Shown here piece after piece: positions 19,068-26,152 of a DNA stretch of 64,000 nucleotides. Made by a program: the position numbers and the translations under genes. Positions within the stretch are counted from its first letter, which is position 1. Every line of letters starts with the position of its first letter. The notes under the pieces are model-generated. The model worked only from the letters and a program-made list of their open reading frames with translations. It did no database searches and was not told the DNA's origin. The DNA is from a bacterium (GTDB lineage: Bacteria; Desulfobacterota; Binatia; HRBIN30; CADEER01), in NCBI GenBank assembly GCA_019637795.1, contig JAHBUY010000001.1, positions 1,075,001 through 1,139,000 on the forward strand, in the 5' to 3' direction.

Positions 19068-20516
19068 CTACAGCGCGATCCACACCGACTTGAGTCGGGT
19101 GAACGACTCCAGCGAATGGATCGCCATCTCGCGCCCCCAGCCGCTCTGCTTGACGCCGCCGAAGGGGCTGGCGAAGTCGTAGCAGCCGTAGCGGTTGACG
19201 AAGACCATGCCGGCATCGAGCTGCGCGGCGACGCGGTGGGCGCGGGCGACGTCGCCGGTCCACAGGCCGGCGGCGAGGCCGTAGTCGGTGTCGTTGGCCA
19301 GGCGCACCGCTTCGGCCTCGTCGTCGAACGGCAGCACCGCCAGCACCGGGCCGAACACCTCCTCGCGCGCCAGGCGCATCGCCGGCGTCACTTCGTCGAA
19401 GATGGTCGGGCGGACGAACAGTCCCCGCGCATTGGCGCCGCGCGTGTCCGGGCCGCCGCCGGCGCGCAGGCGGGCGCCCTCGGCCCTGGCGCCGTCGATC
19501 GCGGCGAGGATCTTCTCGAACTGCGGCCGGTTGCACTGCGCGCCCTGCTGGCTGGCGGGATCGAACGGGTCGCCGCACACCACCGCCTCGGCCCGGGCGG
19601 CGAGGCGCTCGACGACGGTCGCGTACAGCGGCCGCTCGATCAGGAAGCGCGTCGGCTGCGAGCACTTCTCGCCCTTCTGCGCGAACATCAGCGTGAAGGA
19701 GCGGTCGATGCAGCGGTCGAGATCCGGGACGTCGGCGAAGAGGATGTTCGGTGATTTGCCGCCCAGCTCGAGCGCCACGCGCTTGAGGTTCGACGCGGCC
19801 GCGCCGTGCAGCACCTGGCGGCCGACCGCGGTCGATCCGGTGAACGACACCGCGGCGACGCCCGGGTGGGCGGTGAGCGCCGCGCCGACCGGCGCGTCGC
19901 CGAGCACGACGTTCACCAGACCCGGCGGCAGCGCCGCCTCGCCGTGCAACAGCTCCATGAAGCGGTGCAGCGAGAAGGGCGTGAAGGGCGACGGCTTGAG
20001 GACGGCGCTGTTGCCCATCGCCAGCGCCGGCGCCAGCTTCCAGGCGGCGAGCAGCAGCGGGTAGTTCCAGGGCGCGATGAGCGCGCAGACGCCGAGCGGC
20101 TCGCGCAGGGTGTAGTTGAGGAACGGACCGTCCACCGGACAGGTCTCGCCGTACAGCTTGTCGGTCCAGCCGGCGTAGTAGTCGAAGACGTCGGCGGTGT
20201 CCGGCATGTCGTCGTCGAGCGCCTCGCGGTAGAGCTTGCCGTTCTCGAGCGCGATCAGGCGCGCCAGCTCGTCGCGGTGGCGGCGGACGATGTCGCCGAT
20301 GCGGCGCAGGACGGCGGCGCGCTCGCGCCGCGGCGTGGCGCGCCAGGAGGGAAAGGCGCGCGCCGCCGCCGCGACCGCCGCGTCGACGTCGGCGAGCGAG
20401 GCCGCCCGCACCTCGGCGAGCAGCTCGCCGGTGGCCGGGTTGGTGTTGCGGTGCGCATCGTCGCCGGTCGCGGCGACGAAGCGGCCGTCGATGTAGAGGC
20501 GCGGCGGCGTCAGCAC
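19068..20516 (-). CDS. NAD(P)-dependent aldehyde dehydrogenase
   Basis: 482 residues, standard ALDH length. Motifs: APWNYPLLLAAWKLAPALAMGN and LKPSPFTP (cofactor site), FTGSTAVGRQV, general base Glu250 in ALELGGKSPN, catalytic Cys285 in QKGEKCSQPTR, and C-terminal EEVFGPVLAVLPF and PFGGVKQSGWGRE. Overall it resembles the betaine/aminoaldehyde ALDH group (ALDH9-like), which would oxidise an aldehyde made by the upstream enzymes. GTG start at 20516 overlaps the lyase stop (GTGCTGA), showing tight translational coupling. The usual GQxC motif reads GEKC, mildly unusual. Confidence 0.92.
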   Translation of the reverse strand: MLTPPRLYIDGRFVAATGDDAHRNTNPATGELLAEVRAASLADVDAAVAAAARAFPSWRATPRRERAAVLRRIGDIVRRHRDELARLIALENGKLYREALDDDMPDTADVFDYYAGWTDKLYGETCPVDGPFLNYTLREPLGVCALIAPWNYPLLLAAWKLAPALAMGNSAVLKPSPFTPFSLHRFMELLHGEAALPPGLVNVVLGDAPVGAALTAHPGVAAVSFTGSTAVGRQVLHGAAASNLKRVALELGGKSPNILFADVPDLDRCIDRSFTLMFAQKGEKCSQPTRFLIERPLYATVVERLAARAEAVVCGDPFDPASQQGAQCNRPQFEKILAAIDGARAEGARLRAGGGPDTRGANARGLFVRPTIFDEVTPAMRLAREEVFGPVLAVLPFDDEAEAVRLANDTDYGLAAGLWTGDVARAHRVAAQLDAGMVFVNRYGCYDFASPFGGVKQSGWGREMAIHSLESFTRLKSVWIAL

Positions 20517-21724
20517 CGGCTCACCACGGAGGCGGCCAGCGCCCGGCAGCGCGCGTCGTCGATCGCGATGCCGCGCAGGCACCGGGCCTCGAAGCGCTCC
20601 AGGACGTTCGCCAGCATGGCCAGGGCATCGAGGATGTTGACCAGCGCGACGGCGTCGAACACCTGCAGGTGGAGCTCGGCTCGGGCGTGCGCCTCCTGCA
20701 CGGCGCGCTCGCCGCCGAGCACCTGGCAGGCGCACTGCAGCACCGATTCCGGCACCACCGGGTTGGACTTGCCGGCGAAGACGCTCGAGCCGGCCTGGAC
20801 GTGCGGCAGGCGCAGCTCGCCGAACCCGCCGCGCGGCCCGGAGGCGAGCAACCGCAGGTCCTGCGCCACCTTGATGAGCGCCCGCGCCAGCAGCCCGAGC
20901 TCGGCGGCGACGGCGGCCAGGTCGTCGCCGGTCTGCAGCGCGGCCGCCGGATGCGGATGGGCGCGCAGCGGCCGGCCGACCACCGCCTGCAGCGCCGGCA
21001 CGACGCGCGTCCGATAGGCAGCCGGCGCGCCGTGGCCGTCGCCGATCACCGTCGCGCCGAGGACCACGGCGTCGAGCGGCTCGAGCGCGGCGCGCAGCCC
21101 GTCGGCGCGGCGCGCCAGCGCCGCCGCGTGGCCGCGCAGCAGCACGTCGGCGGTGGTCGGCATCGCATCCTGCAGGCAGGTGCGGGCGAGGGTCGGCACC
21201 GCCGCGAACGCGGCGGCGCGCGCCTCGAGGGTCGCAATGCAGGCCGCGAGGGCGCGCAGCGCCGGCTCGGCGCCGTCGCGCACCGCCAGGCGGGCGGCGG
21301 TGTGGCAGACGTCGGCCGTCGACTGCGAGGCGTTGACGTGGCGCAGCGGGTGCACCGGCTCGCCGCGATGACGCTGGCCACCCAGCGCCTCGCTGGCGAG
21401 GTTGGCGAGCACCTCGTTGACGTTCATGTTGATGCCGATCGAGCCGCCGCCGCCCAGCGGGTCGACGACGAGCTGCTCGCGGTGCGCTCCGGCGATCAGC
21501 GCCGCCGCGGCGTCGGCAATCGCCGTCGCCCGCGCGGCATCGAGCACGCCGGCGTCGCGATTGGCGGCCGCGGCGGCCCGCTTCACCGCCGCCAGGGCCG
21601 CGACGTAGGGCGGATGATCGCCGAGGCGGTGGCGCGAGAAGGCGAGATTCTCCAGGGCGCGCGCCGTCTCGAGGCCGTAGAGCGCCTGCGGCGGCAGGCG
21701 GGGCGCGGCGTCGTCGGCGGTCAT
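20510..21724 (-). CDS. Aspartase/fumarase-superfamily lyase
   Basis: 404 residues. It aligns by eye with aspartate ammonia-lyase over the three signature regions: YGLETARALENLA at the start, DPLGGGGSIGINMNVNEVLANLA, HPLRHVNASQSTADVCHTAA and RTCLQDAMPTT, and the flexible active-site loop AGSSVFAGKSNPVVPE with the catalytic Ser at 313/314. It is shorter than AspA or FumC (about 460-480), lacking much of the C-terminal domain. Expected chemistry is elimination of ammonia (or another group) from a dicarboxylate-like amino acid; the loop (FAGKSNP in place of MPGKVNP) suggests altered substrate. ATG overlaps the stop of the 2OG oxygenase gene (ATGA) and the stop overlaps the ALDH start. Confidence 0.85.
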   Translation of the reverse strand: MTADDAAPRLPPQALYGLETARALENLAFSRHRLGDHPPYVAALAAVKRAAAAANRDAGVLDAARATAIADAAAALIAGAHREQLVVDPLGGGGSIGINMNVNEVLANLASEALGGQRHRGEPVHPLRHVNASQSTADVCHTAARLAVRDGAEPALRALAACIATLEARAAAFAAVPTLARTCLQDAMPTTADVLLRGHAAALARRADGLRAALEPLDAVVLGATVIGDGHGAPAAYRTRVVPALQAVVGRPLRAHPHPAAALQTGDDLAAVAAELGLLARALIKVAQDLRLLASGPRGGFGELRLPHVQAGSSVFAGKSNPVVPESVLQCACQVLGGERAVQEAHARAELHLQVFDAVALVNILDALAMLANVLERFEARCLRGIAIDDARCRALAASVVSRC

Positions 21725-22527
21725 CCGGTGCGGCCGTAGCGCGCCAGGCGCAGCAGCTCGCTGCTGCAGGTGCCGGCTTTGGTGTCGTAGGCGAGGAGGC
21801 CGACCAGGCGCTCGGTCGGTCCCGCGATGCGGCTGACGCGATGCACCGAATGGCGGCCCTCGAAGATGAGCAGCGTGCCGGGCGTCATCGGCAGCCGGAC
21901 GACGTCGTCGCCCTCGCCGCGCAGGACGCGGGCGACCGCCTCGTAACGCTCGTCGCCGGCGCTGCGAATGCGCGGCGCGACCTCGAAGTCGCCGCCCTCG
22001 TCGGCGTCCTGCACCGCCAACGAGACGACGAAGTCGGTCATGTCGAAGTGCCACTGCAGCTCGTCGCCGTCGCCCATCACCGCCAGGTTCAGCGCCCCGA
22101 GCGGATCGGCGTAGCGGTGGAGCACGCCGCGCTCGAGAACGGCCTCGATGAAGCGCATGAACGGATCCCACTCGTAGAGGCGGCGCAGCGGCGAGTCGAC
22201 GGGGAACATGTCGTAGGCGACGACGCCGACCGCGGCGCGACCGATCCAGCGGCGCGGATGGTCCTCGGGCAAGGCGAAGTCCGGCAGCTCGAGGTACGCC
22301 GTCCCGTACCCCTCGCTGCGATAGGCGGTCGGCGCCAGCGCCAGCGCGTCGGCCCGGATCGCCGCCAGGCCGGCGGCTGTGAGGAAGCCCGGCACCTCGC
22401 AGGCGCCGGTCTCGCGCAGTTGGGCGCGCGCCCAGGCCAGCACCTCGCGCAGGCGGGCGCCGGCGGGATCGAGGATCGGGTAGCGGGTCAGGTCGATGAG
22501 GGCGGCGGGATCGACGGCTGCGGCCAT
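21721..22527 (-). CDS. Fe(II)/2-oxoglutarate-dependent oxygenase of the BesD/HalD-like amino-acid family
   Basis: 268 residues. Fe-binding facial triad visible as H160-F-D162 (QWHFDMTDFVVSL) and distal His229 (GRHSVHRVS), followed by the 2OG-binding Arg240 (GPTERLVG). Conserved surroundings (GGDFEVAPRIRS, LPMTPGTLLIFEGRHSVHRV) match, from memory, the family containing the free-amino-acid halogenases BesD/HalA-E and related hydroxylases. Halogenases replace the Asp of HxD with Gly; the Asp is kept here, so hydroxylation is expected. ATG 22527 is preferred because GGAGA lies 4-5 nt upstream; an ATG at 22575 is also in frame. It is translationally coupled to the downstream lyase. Confidence 0.82.
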   Translation of the reverse strand: MAAAVDPAALIDLTRYPILDPAGARLREVLAWARAQLRETGACEVPGFLTAAGLAAIRADALALAPTAYRSEGYGTAYLELPDFALPEDHPRRWIGRAAVGVVAYDMFPVDSPLRRLYEWDPFMRFIEAVLERGVLHRYADPLGALNLAVMGDGDELQWHFDMTDFVVSLAVQDADEGGDFEVAPRIRSAGDERYEAVARVLRGEGDDVVRLPMTPGTLLIFEGRHSVHRVSRIAGPTERLVGLLAYDTKAGTCSSELLRLARYGRTG

Positions 22528-22587
22528 GGGTTCTCCGATGCCGACCGAATCGCACGTGTCGCCGCGCAACGCCACGGATTTCCCTCG

Positions 22588-23016
22588 TCATCTCTCGCCG
22601 CGGTCGACGCGGAACGGTTCCACGTGGGTCGCGATGCTGGCTGTGGCGGGGTCGAGGTACCATTTCTCCACCACCACCTCGACGGCGGCGGCGTCGGGGC
22701 GGGCGTCGAGCAGGGCGGCGGCGGCGCGCGCCGGCGAGGCCAGCGTCCCCCAGACGGCGCGGCGGTCGCGCAGCGCGTCGACGGCGCGTCGTTGCGGGGG
22801 GCTGAGCGATGCCACCGGCACCTCGACGCGCTCGCCGCGCTCGATCGCGAACAGGCGCACCTCGGCGGGCAGCTTCGGCGTGCAGTACATGGCCCAGCCG
22901 AAGAAGCGCCACGGGTCGAGGTCGTAGCGCGCCACCAGGGCGCGGTGCGCCAGCGGCCACGCCGCGAGCACGGCGAGCACGGCGACGACCAGGCGCTGTT
23001 TGGCGGCGAGGGTCAA
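22588..23016 (-). CDS. Small membrane protein, partner of the HTTM protein
   Basis: 142 residues: one N-terminal TM helix (RLVVAVLAVLAAWPLAHRAL), then a soluble domain with the motif LDPWRFFGWAMYCTPKLPAEVRLFAI and a C-terminal segment ending TASIATHVEPFRVDRGER. Proteins with a DPW..GWxMY motif commonly sit beside HTTM/VKGC-like membrane proteins (recollection); function unknown. Start taken as TTG at 23016, which overlaps the HTTM stop codon (TTGA); no ATG fits upstream in this frame without deep overlap. Gap of 60 nt to the 2OG oxygenase start. Confidence 0.6.
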   Translation of the reverse strand: MTLAAKQRLVVAVLAVLAAWPLAHRALVARYDLDPWRFFGWAMYCTPKLPAEVRLFAIERGERVEVPVASLSPPQRRAVDALRDRRAVWGTLASPARAAAALLDARPDAAAVEVVVEKWYLDPATASIATHVEPFRVDRGER

Positions 23017-23888
23017 TTGAACGAAAAGGACGGCAGCAGGCCGACGCGGGCCGCGGCGAGCACGGCGAGCGCGGCGAGCGAGGCCGGCAGCAGGGCGCGG
23101 TTCACCGGACGGGCGAAGAAGAGCAGCAGCAGGTTGACGAACAGGATGCCGAACAGCAGCTCGCGCGCCCCGATCTCGATGGCGCCGATCACCGCCAGCG
23201 CGGCGACCGCGGCATAGGGGCGCGTGCGCCGCCAGAGCAGCAGGACGGGCGCGCCCATCTCGAACAGGTAGACGCCGTTGGCGAGCGCCAGGGCGCCCGG
23301 GCTGCGGATGTCGAAGGGGCCCTGGCCGGGCACCAGCGGGTGCAGGTCGCGCAGGCGGTTCAGCTCGGCGGCGGGGACGATCCAGCCGAACAGCCAGGCG
23401 AGCGCCGGCTTGTGGCCGATCGATACGCCGAGGAACTGGGCGTCGAAGTACGTCGCGTACAGGACCTTCTGCAGGCCGCTGTAGAAGAAGACGATCACCG
23501 TCAACCAGCGCGCGGCGCTGAGCAGCAGCGCCCGCTCGTCGGCGTCGCCCGGATCGCAGAGCGCGATCAGGCCGAGACAGAGGAGCTCGATGAAGAAGTG
23601 GTTGGAGGTGGTCGGAAAGGAGGCGGCGAGCTTGACGCACAGCAGGAGCAGCGCCAACGCCGCGGCGGCGCGGGCGCGCTCCGGCCGGCGCCAGGCGACG
23701 GCGGCGCAGCCGGCGAGGAGCGCGGTCATCAGCCAGCGGCCGGCCAGCCAGTCGCCGCCGCGCAGGGTCCACTGCATGGTCCGCACGACCAGGTGGGCGA
23801 GCAGAAACAGGGTGAAGGCGCGCACCATCGCCGCCTGCCCAGAGCGGTCGGCATCGTCGGTGACGGAGAGGAGGCGGGCAGCGAACAT
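23013..23888 (-). CDS. HTTM (vitamin-K-dependent-carboxylase-like) domain membrane protein
   Basis: 291 residues with about seven hydrophobic segments. HTTM-like features: an N-terminal helix RAFTLFLLAHLVVRTMQW, SFPTTSNHFFIELLCLGLIAL, a conserved W-L-T/FFYSGLQKVLYATYFDAQFLGVSIG region, and FEMGAPVLLLWRRTR. Family members include bacterial relatives of gamma-glutamyl carboxylase, but most bacterial HTTM proteins are uncharacterised and a carboxylase assignment is not warranted. Stop overlaps the start of the small partner gene. Second gene of the operon, 35 nt after the GST stop. Confidence 0.7.
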   Translation of the reverse strand: MFAARLLSVTDDADRSGQAAMVRAFTLFLLAHLVVRTMQWTLRGGDWLAGRWLMTALLAGCAAVAWRRPERARAAAALALLLLCVKLAASFPTTSNHFFIELLCLGLIALCDPGDADERALLLSAARWLTVIVFFYSGLQKVLYATYFDAQFLGVSIGHKPALAWLFGWIVPAAELNRLRDLHPLVPGQGPFDIRSPGALALANGVYLFEMGAPVLLLWRRTRPYAAVAALAVIGAIEIGARELLFGILFVNLLLLFFARPVNRALLPASLAALAVLAAARVGLLPSFSFN

Positions 23889-23923
23889 GGCGACGGCGGG
23901 CGGGCTGGCCGGCGCCCGCCCGG

Positions 23924-24571
23924 TCAGCCGCGGAACTGCGGCGCCTCTTCCTCGATCAGCGCCGCGAACGAGGGCCGCGCCAGGCCGCGCGCCAGGTAGG
24001 CGGCGAGCTTCGGCCAGCGCGCCGCGGCCGGCGCGACGCCGGCATGGCCCAGGTTCACGAATTGGGTCAGCACGCCGATGTCACCGATCGAGAAGGCGGT
24101 GCCGACCAGGAAGTCGCCGGCGCCGAGCTCGCCCTCGAGGTAGTCGAAGAACGGTGGCAGCTCCTCGTCGATGGTCTTCTGCACGGCGGCGCGATCGACC
24201 TCGCGGCCGAAGAAGCGCGGCCCGACCACCAGCGGAAAGAACACCTTGCCGCCGGCGACCGGCGTCAGCCCGCCGTCCGCCCACTCCTCGAACCAGAGGG
24301 CGCGCGCGTACTCGTACGGATCGCTCGGATACAGCGCCGGCGTCGGATGCGTGCGCTCGAGGTAGGCGCAGATCACCGACGAATCGGCGAGTGTGCGCTC
24401 GCCGTCGCGGAAGGCCGGGACCTTGTTCAGTGGGCTGATGGCGCGAAACTCCGGCGGCGCCATCGGCCCGGGAAACACCGGCTCGAGCTCGTAGGGAATG
24501 TTCTTCTCGGCCAGGACGACGCGCACCTTGCGCACGAACGGCGAGGCGTTGACTCCGTAGATCGTCGGCAT
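23924..24571 (-). CDS. Glutathione S-transferase
   Basis: 215 residues. N-domain IYGVNASPFVRKVRVVLAEKNIPYELEPVFPG with the SPF(V/C)RKVR active-site helix, ISPLNKVPAFRDGERTLADSSVICAYLE (cis-Pro and GSH-binding ADSSVI), and a C-domain with FLVGTAFSIGDIGVLTQFVNLGHAG. Distinct from the GST at 16605, it belongs to the group whose C-domain ends in a long helix (YLARGLARPSFAALIEEE). It opens the operon that continues to 17250. Its start lies 72 bp from the left end of the insertion sequence, whose transposase is transcribed toward it. GAGGGAGC precedes the ATG. Confidence 0.92.
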   Translation of the reverse strand: MPTIYGVNASPFVRKVRVVLAEKNIPYELEPVFPGPMAPPEFRAISPLNKVPAFRDGERTLADSSVICAYLERTHPTPALYPSDPYEYARALWFEEWADGGLTPVAGGKVFFPLVVGPRFFGREVDRAAVQKTIDEELPPFFDYLEGELGAGDFLVGTAFSIGDIGVLTQFVNLGHAGVAPAAARWPKLAAYLARGLARPSFAALIEEEAPQFRG

Positions 24572-24626
24572 GCGGGCGCTCCCTCGATGACCGCGTTCAT
24601 GACTACGGAACGCCCGCCGGAGTCAA

Positions 24627-24642
24627 TACACCGTCGCGGCGC
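24627..24642. repeat. Left target-site duplication of IS copy 1
   Basis: TACACCGTCGCGGCGC, repeated exactly at 26064-26079 on the other side of the element; 16 bp. Confidence 0.93.
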
Positions 24643-26063
24643 TGTCGCTGCTCAGTGATTCTGTCCGCCCTCAACTGCTCAGTGATTCCGTCCCCCCGGG
24701 GTTCATCGTGGTGGTGACGGGATCATGTCGGTGGGGGAAACGGAAGGAGCCCGCAGGGCGACTGGAGTTTTCCCCACCGAGGCGGCGCTCGGCGGCCGCC
24801 GCCGCCGGCGCTTGAGCGTGCGGAGGGCGCCGGGCGAGGTGGCGGCGGCCGTGGCGATCACCGTGTCGCCGCCGTAGACGCGCCAGCTGCCGTCGAGGAG
24901 CTGGCGCACCTCGACGCGCGTCCCCGCATAGCTGCGCTTGCGCGGGCCGGGCGGGATGTCGAGGACCAGGCCGCCGATCCGCACGGTGTTGTCGTTCAGC
25001 ACGGTCGCCTCGTACTGGAAGCTGCAGATCCGGCTCAGATCGGTCCCCCGTCGCACCGGCCGCCACGCCGGGGTGGCCTCGGCCGGGGGAATGGCAAACC
25101 GCTGGTTGTGCTCCGCCCGAAAGGCCTCCAGCACGGCATTGGCCTCCTCCACGGTCGTGGCCCCCACCAACCGGAGCTCGGAGACCAACCGATCCTGCAG
25201 CGTGCCCCACAGCCGCTCCACTCGGCCCTTCGCCTGCGGCGACAGCGCGTAGATCACCTCAATCTCCAAGGCCGCGAGCGCCCGGCCCACCTGCGTCGGG
25301 TCTTGGACCCCGCGTAACTCCTCTTCCAGCGTCCAGTGCGCGTCGTTGCGCTTCAGGCTCCCGTGCCGATCCATGTAGGCGCTGTACGGAAGTCCTTTCG
25401 CCTCCGCGATCGCTCGCAGCACCCGCAGGTACCCTGCCGCGCACTCCTGCTCCACGAACGACGCCCCAGGCAGCAGCTCGCCGGTCGCGTCATCGATCGC
25501 TCCCATCAGGCACAGCATCGGCCCGCGCCCCTCGAGCCACTCGTGTCGGCTGCCGTCCCAGAGGATCATCAACCCCGCCTGCGGTTTGCGGTCTCTGCGC
25601 CGGCGGTGTTTCGGGGCGCGCCGCCGGCGCGGCGGCCCGATGCCCGCCGCGCGCAGCAGCCGCTGCACGCTGGCCCGAGAGACCTTGACCCCTTCCACGT
25701 CCCCCAGCTTCTCGGTGAAGTGCTGGTCGTTGAACCCGTCGTACTTCTTGCGCCGCAGCTCCAGGATCTGCTCCCGCACCGCTTCCCCCAAGCGGTGCTT
25801 CGGCGCCCGCCCCGTGTTCCCGTGCTGCACTCCTTTCGCCCCACGCCGCCCCACCGCCCGCCGCAGCCGTCGCACCTGCCGCTTCGACAGTCCCAGCACC
25901 TCCGCCGCTTCTCCCACCGTCAGCGCCCCTCGCTCGATCCGCTCCACGGCGTCCAGCCGCTTCCATTGCCGCTTGCTCATCCTCTCCATCCCTCCTTCTT
26001 TGCCGCGGAGGGGCGGACATTTTCACTGAGCAGTTAGGCGGACAAAATCACTGAGCTTCAACA
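24643..26063 (-). mobile_element. IS1202-like insertion sequence, copy 1 (1421 bp, intact)
   Basis: Bounded by TGT...ACA. Terminal inverted repeats at 24643-24669 and 26037-26063 match at 23 of 27 positions (TGTyGmwGCTCAGTGATTyTGTCCGCC). A second copy of the CTCAGTGA core sits just inside each end (left at about 24678, right at about 26025), giving two likely transposase-binding sites per end. Flanked by a perfect 16-bp direct repeat. Single transposase gene. An apparently identical copy lies at 56280-57700. Inserted between the efflux operon's last gene and the GST-led operon. Confidence 0.93.
24703..25989 (-). CDS. DDE transposase of IS copy 1
   Basis: 428 residues. N-terminal HTH (GALTVGEAAEVLGLSKRQVRRLRR), a second helical DNA-binding segment (FTEKLGDVEGVKVSRASVQRLLRAAGI), an Arg-rich stretch and an rve-type catalytic core. 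The DDE residues are visible as Asp145 (ILWDGSRHEW), Asp207 (YMDRHGSLK) and Glu259 (AKGRVERLWGTLQDRL). The C-terminal domain ends in a basic tail. It belongs with the ISNCY/IS1202 transposases by these motifs. The frame is intact, so the element may still be active. Confidence 0.93.
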   Translation of the reverse strand: MERMSKRQWKRLDAVERIERGALTVGEAAEVLGLSKRQVRRLRRAVGRRGAKGVQHGNTGRAPKHRLGEAVREQILELRRKKYDGFNDQHFTEKLGDVEGVKVSRASVQRLLRAAGIGPPRRRRAPKHRRRRDRKPQAGLMILWDGSRHEWLEGRGPMLCLMGAIDDATGELLPGASFVEQECAAGYLRVLRAIAEAKGLPYSAYMDRHGSLKRNDAHWTLEEELRGVQDPTQVGRALAALEIEVIYALSPQAKGRVERLWGTLQDRLVSELRLVGATTVEEANAVLEAFRAEHNQRFAIPPAEATPAWRPVRRGTDLSRICSFQYEATVLNDNTVRIGGLVLDIPPGPRKRSYAGTRVEVRQLLDGSWRVYGGDTVIATAAATSPGALRTLKRRRRRPPSAASVGKTPVALRAPSVSPTDMIPSPPR

Positions 26064-26079
26064 TACACCGTCGCGGCGC
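26064..26079. repeat. Right target-site duplication of IS copy 1
   Basis: Second copy of TACACCGTCGCGGCGC; identity to the left copy indicates a recent insertion. Confidence 0.93.
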
Positions 26080-26152
26080 GCCGCGGATTCCCGACCCCGG
26101 AATCACACGGAAGCTGCGGCAGACCGGCATCACTCGCCGCGGTGACGGCTCT

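Noticed and set aside
21721..22527. Halogenase call for the 2OG oxygenase
   Set aside because: The Fe-binding Asp of HxD is present; halogenases of this family have Gly or Ala there.
23013..23888. Functional vitamin-K-dependent gamma-glutamyl carboxylase
   Set aside because: Only the HTTM-like membrane pattern is visible; catalytic Lys/His residues of the human enzyme cannot be identified.
22809..23999. Long plus-strand frames opposite the HTTM and 2OG genes
   Set aside because: Composition is Gly/Arg/Glu shadow-like without domains, while the minus-strand frames have TM helices and family motifs.
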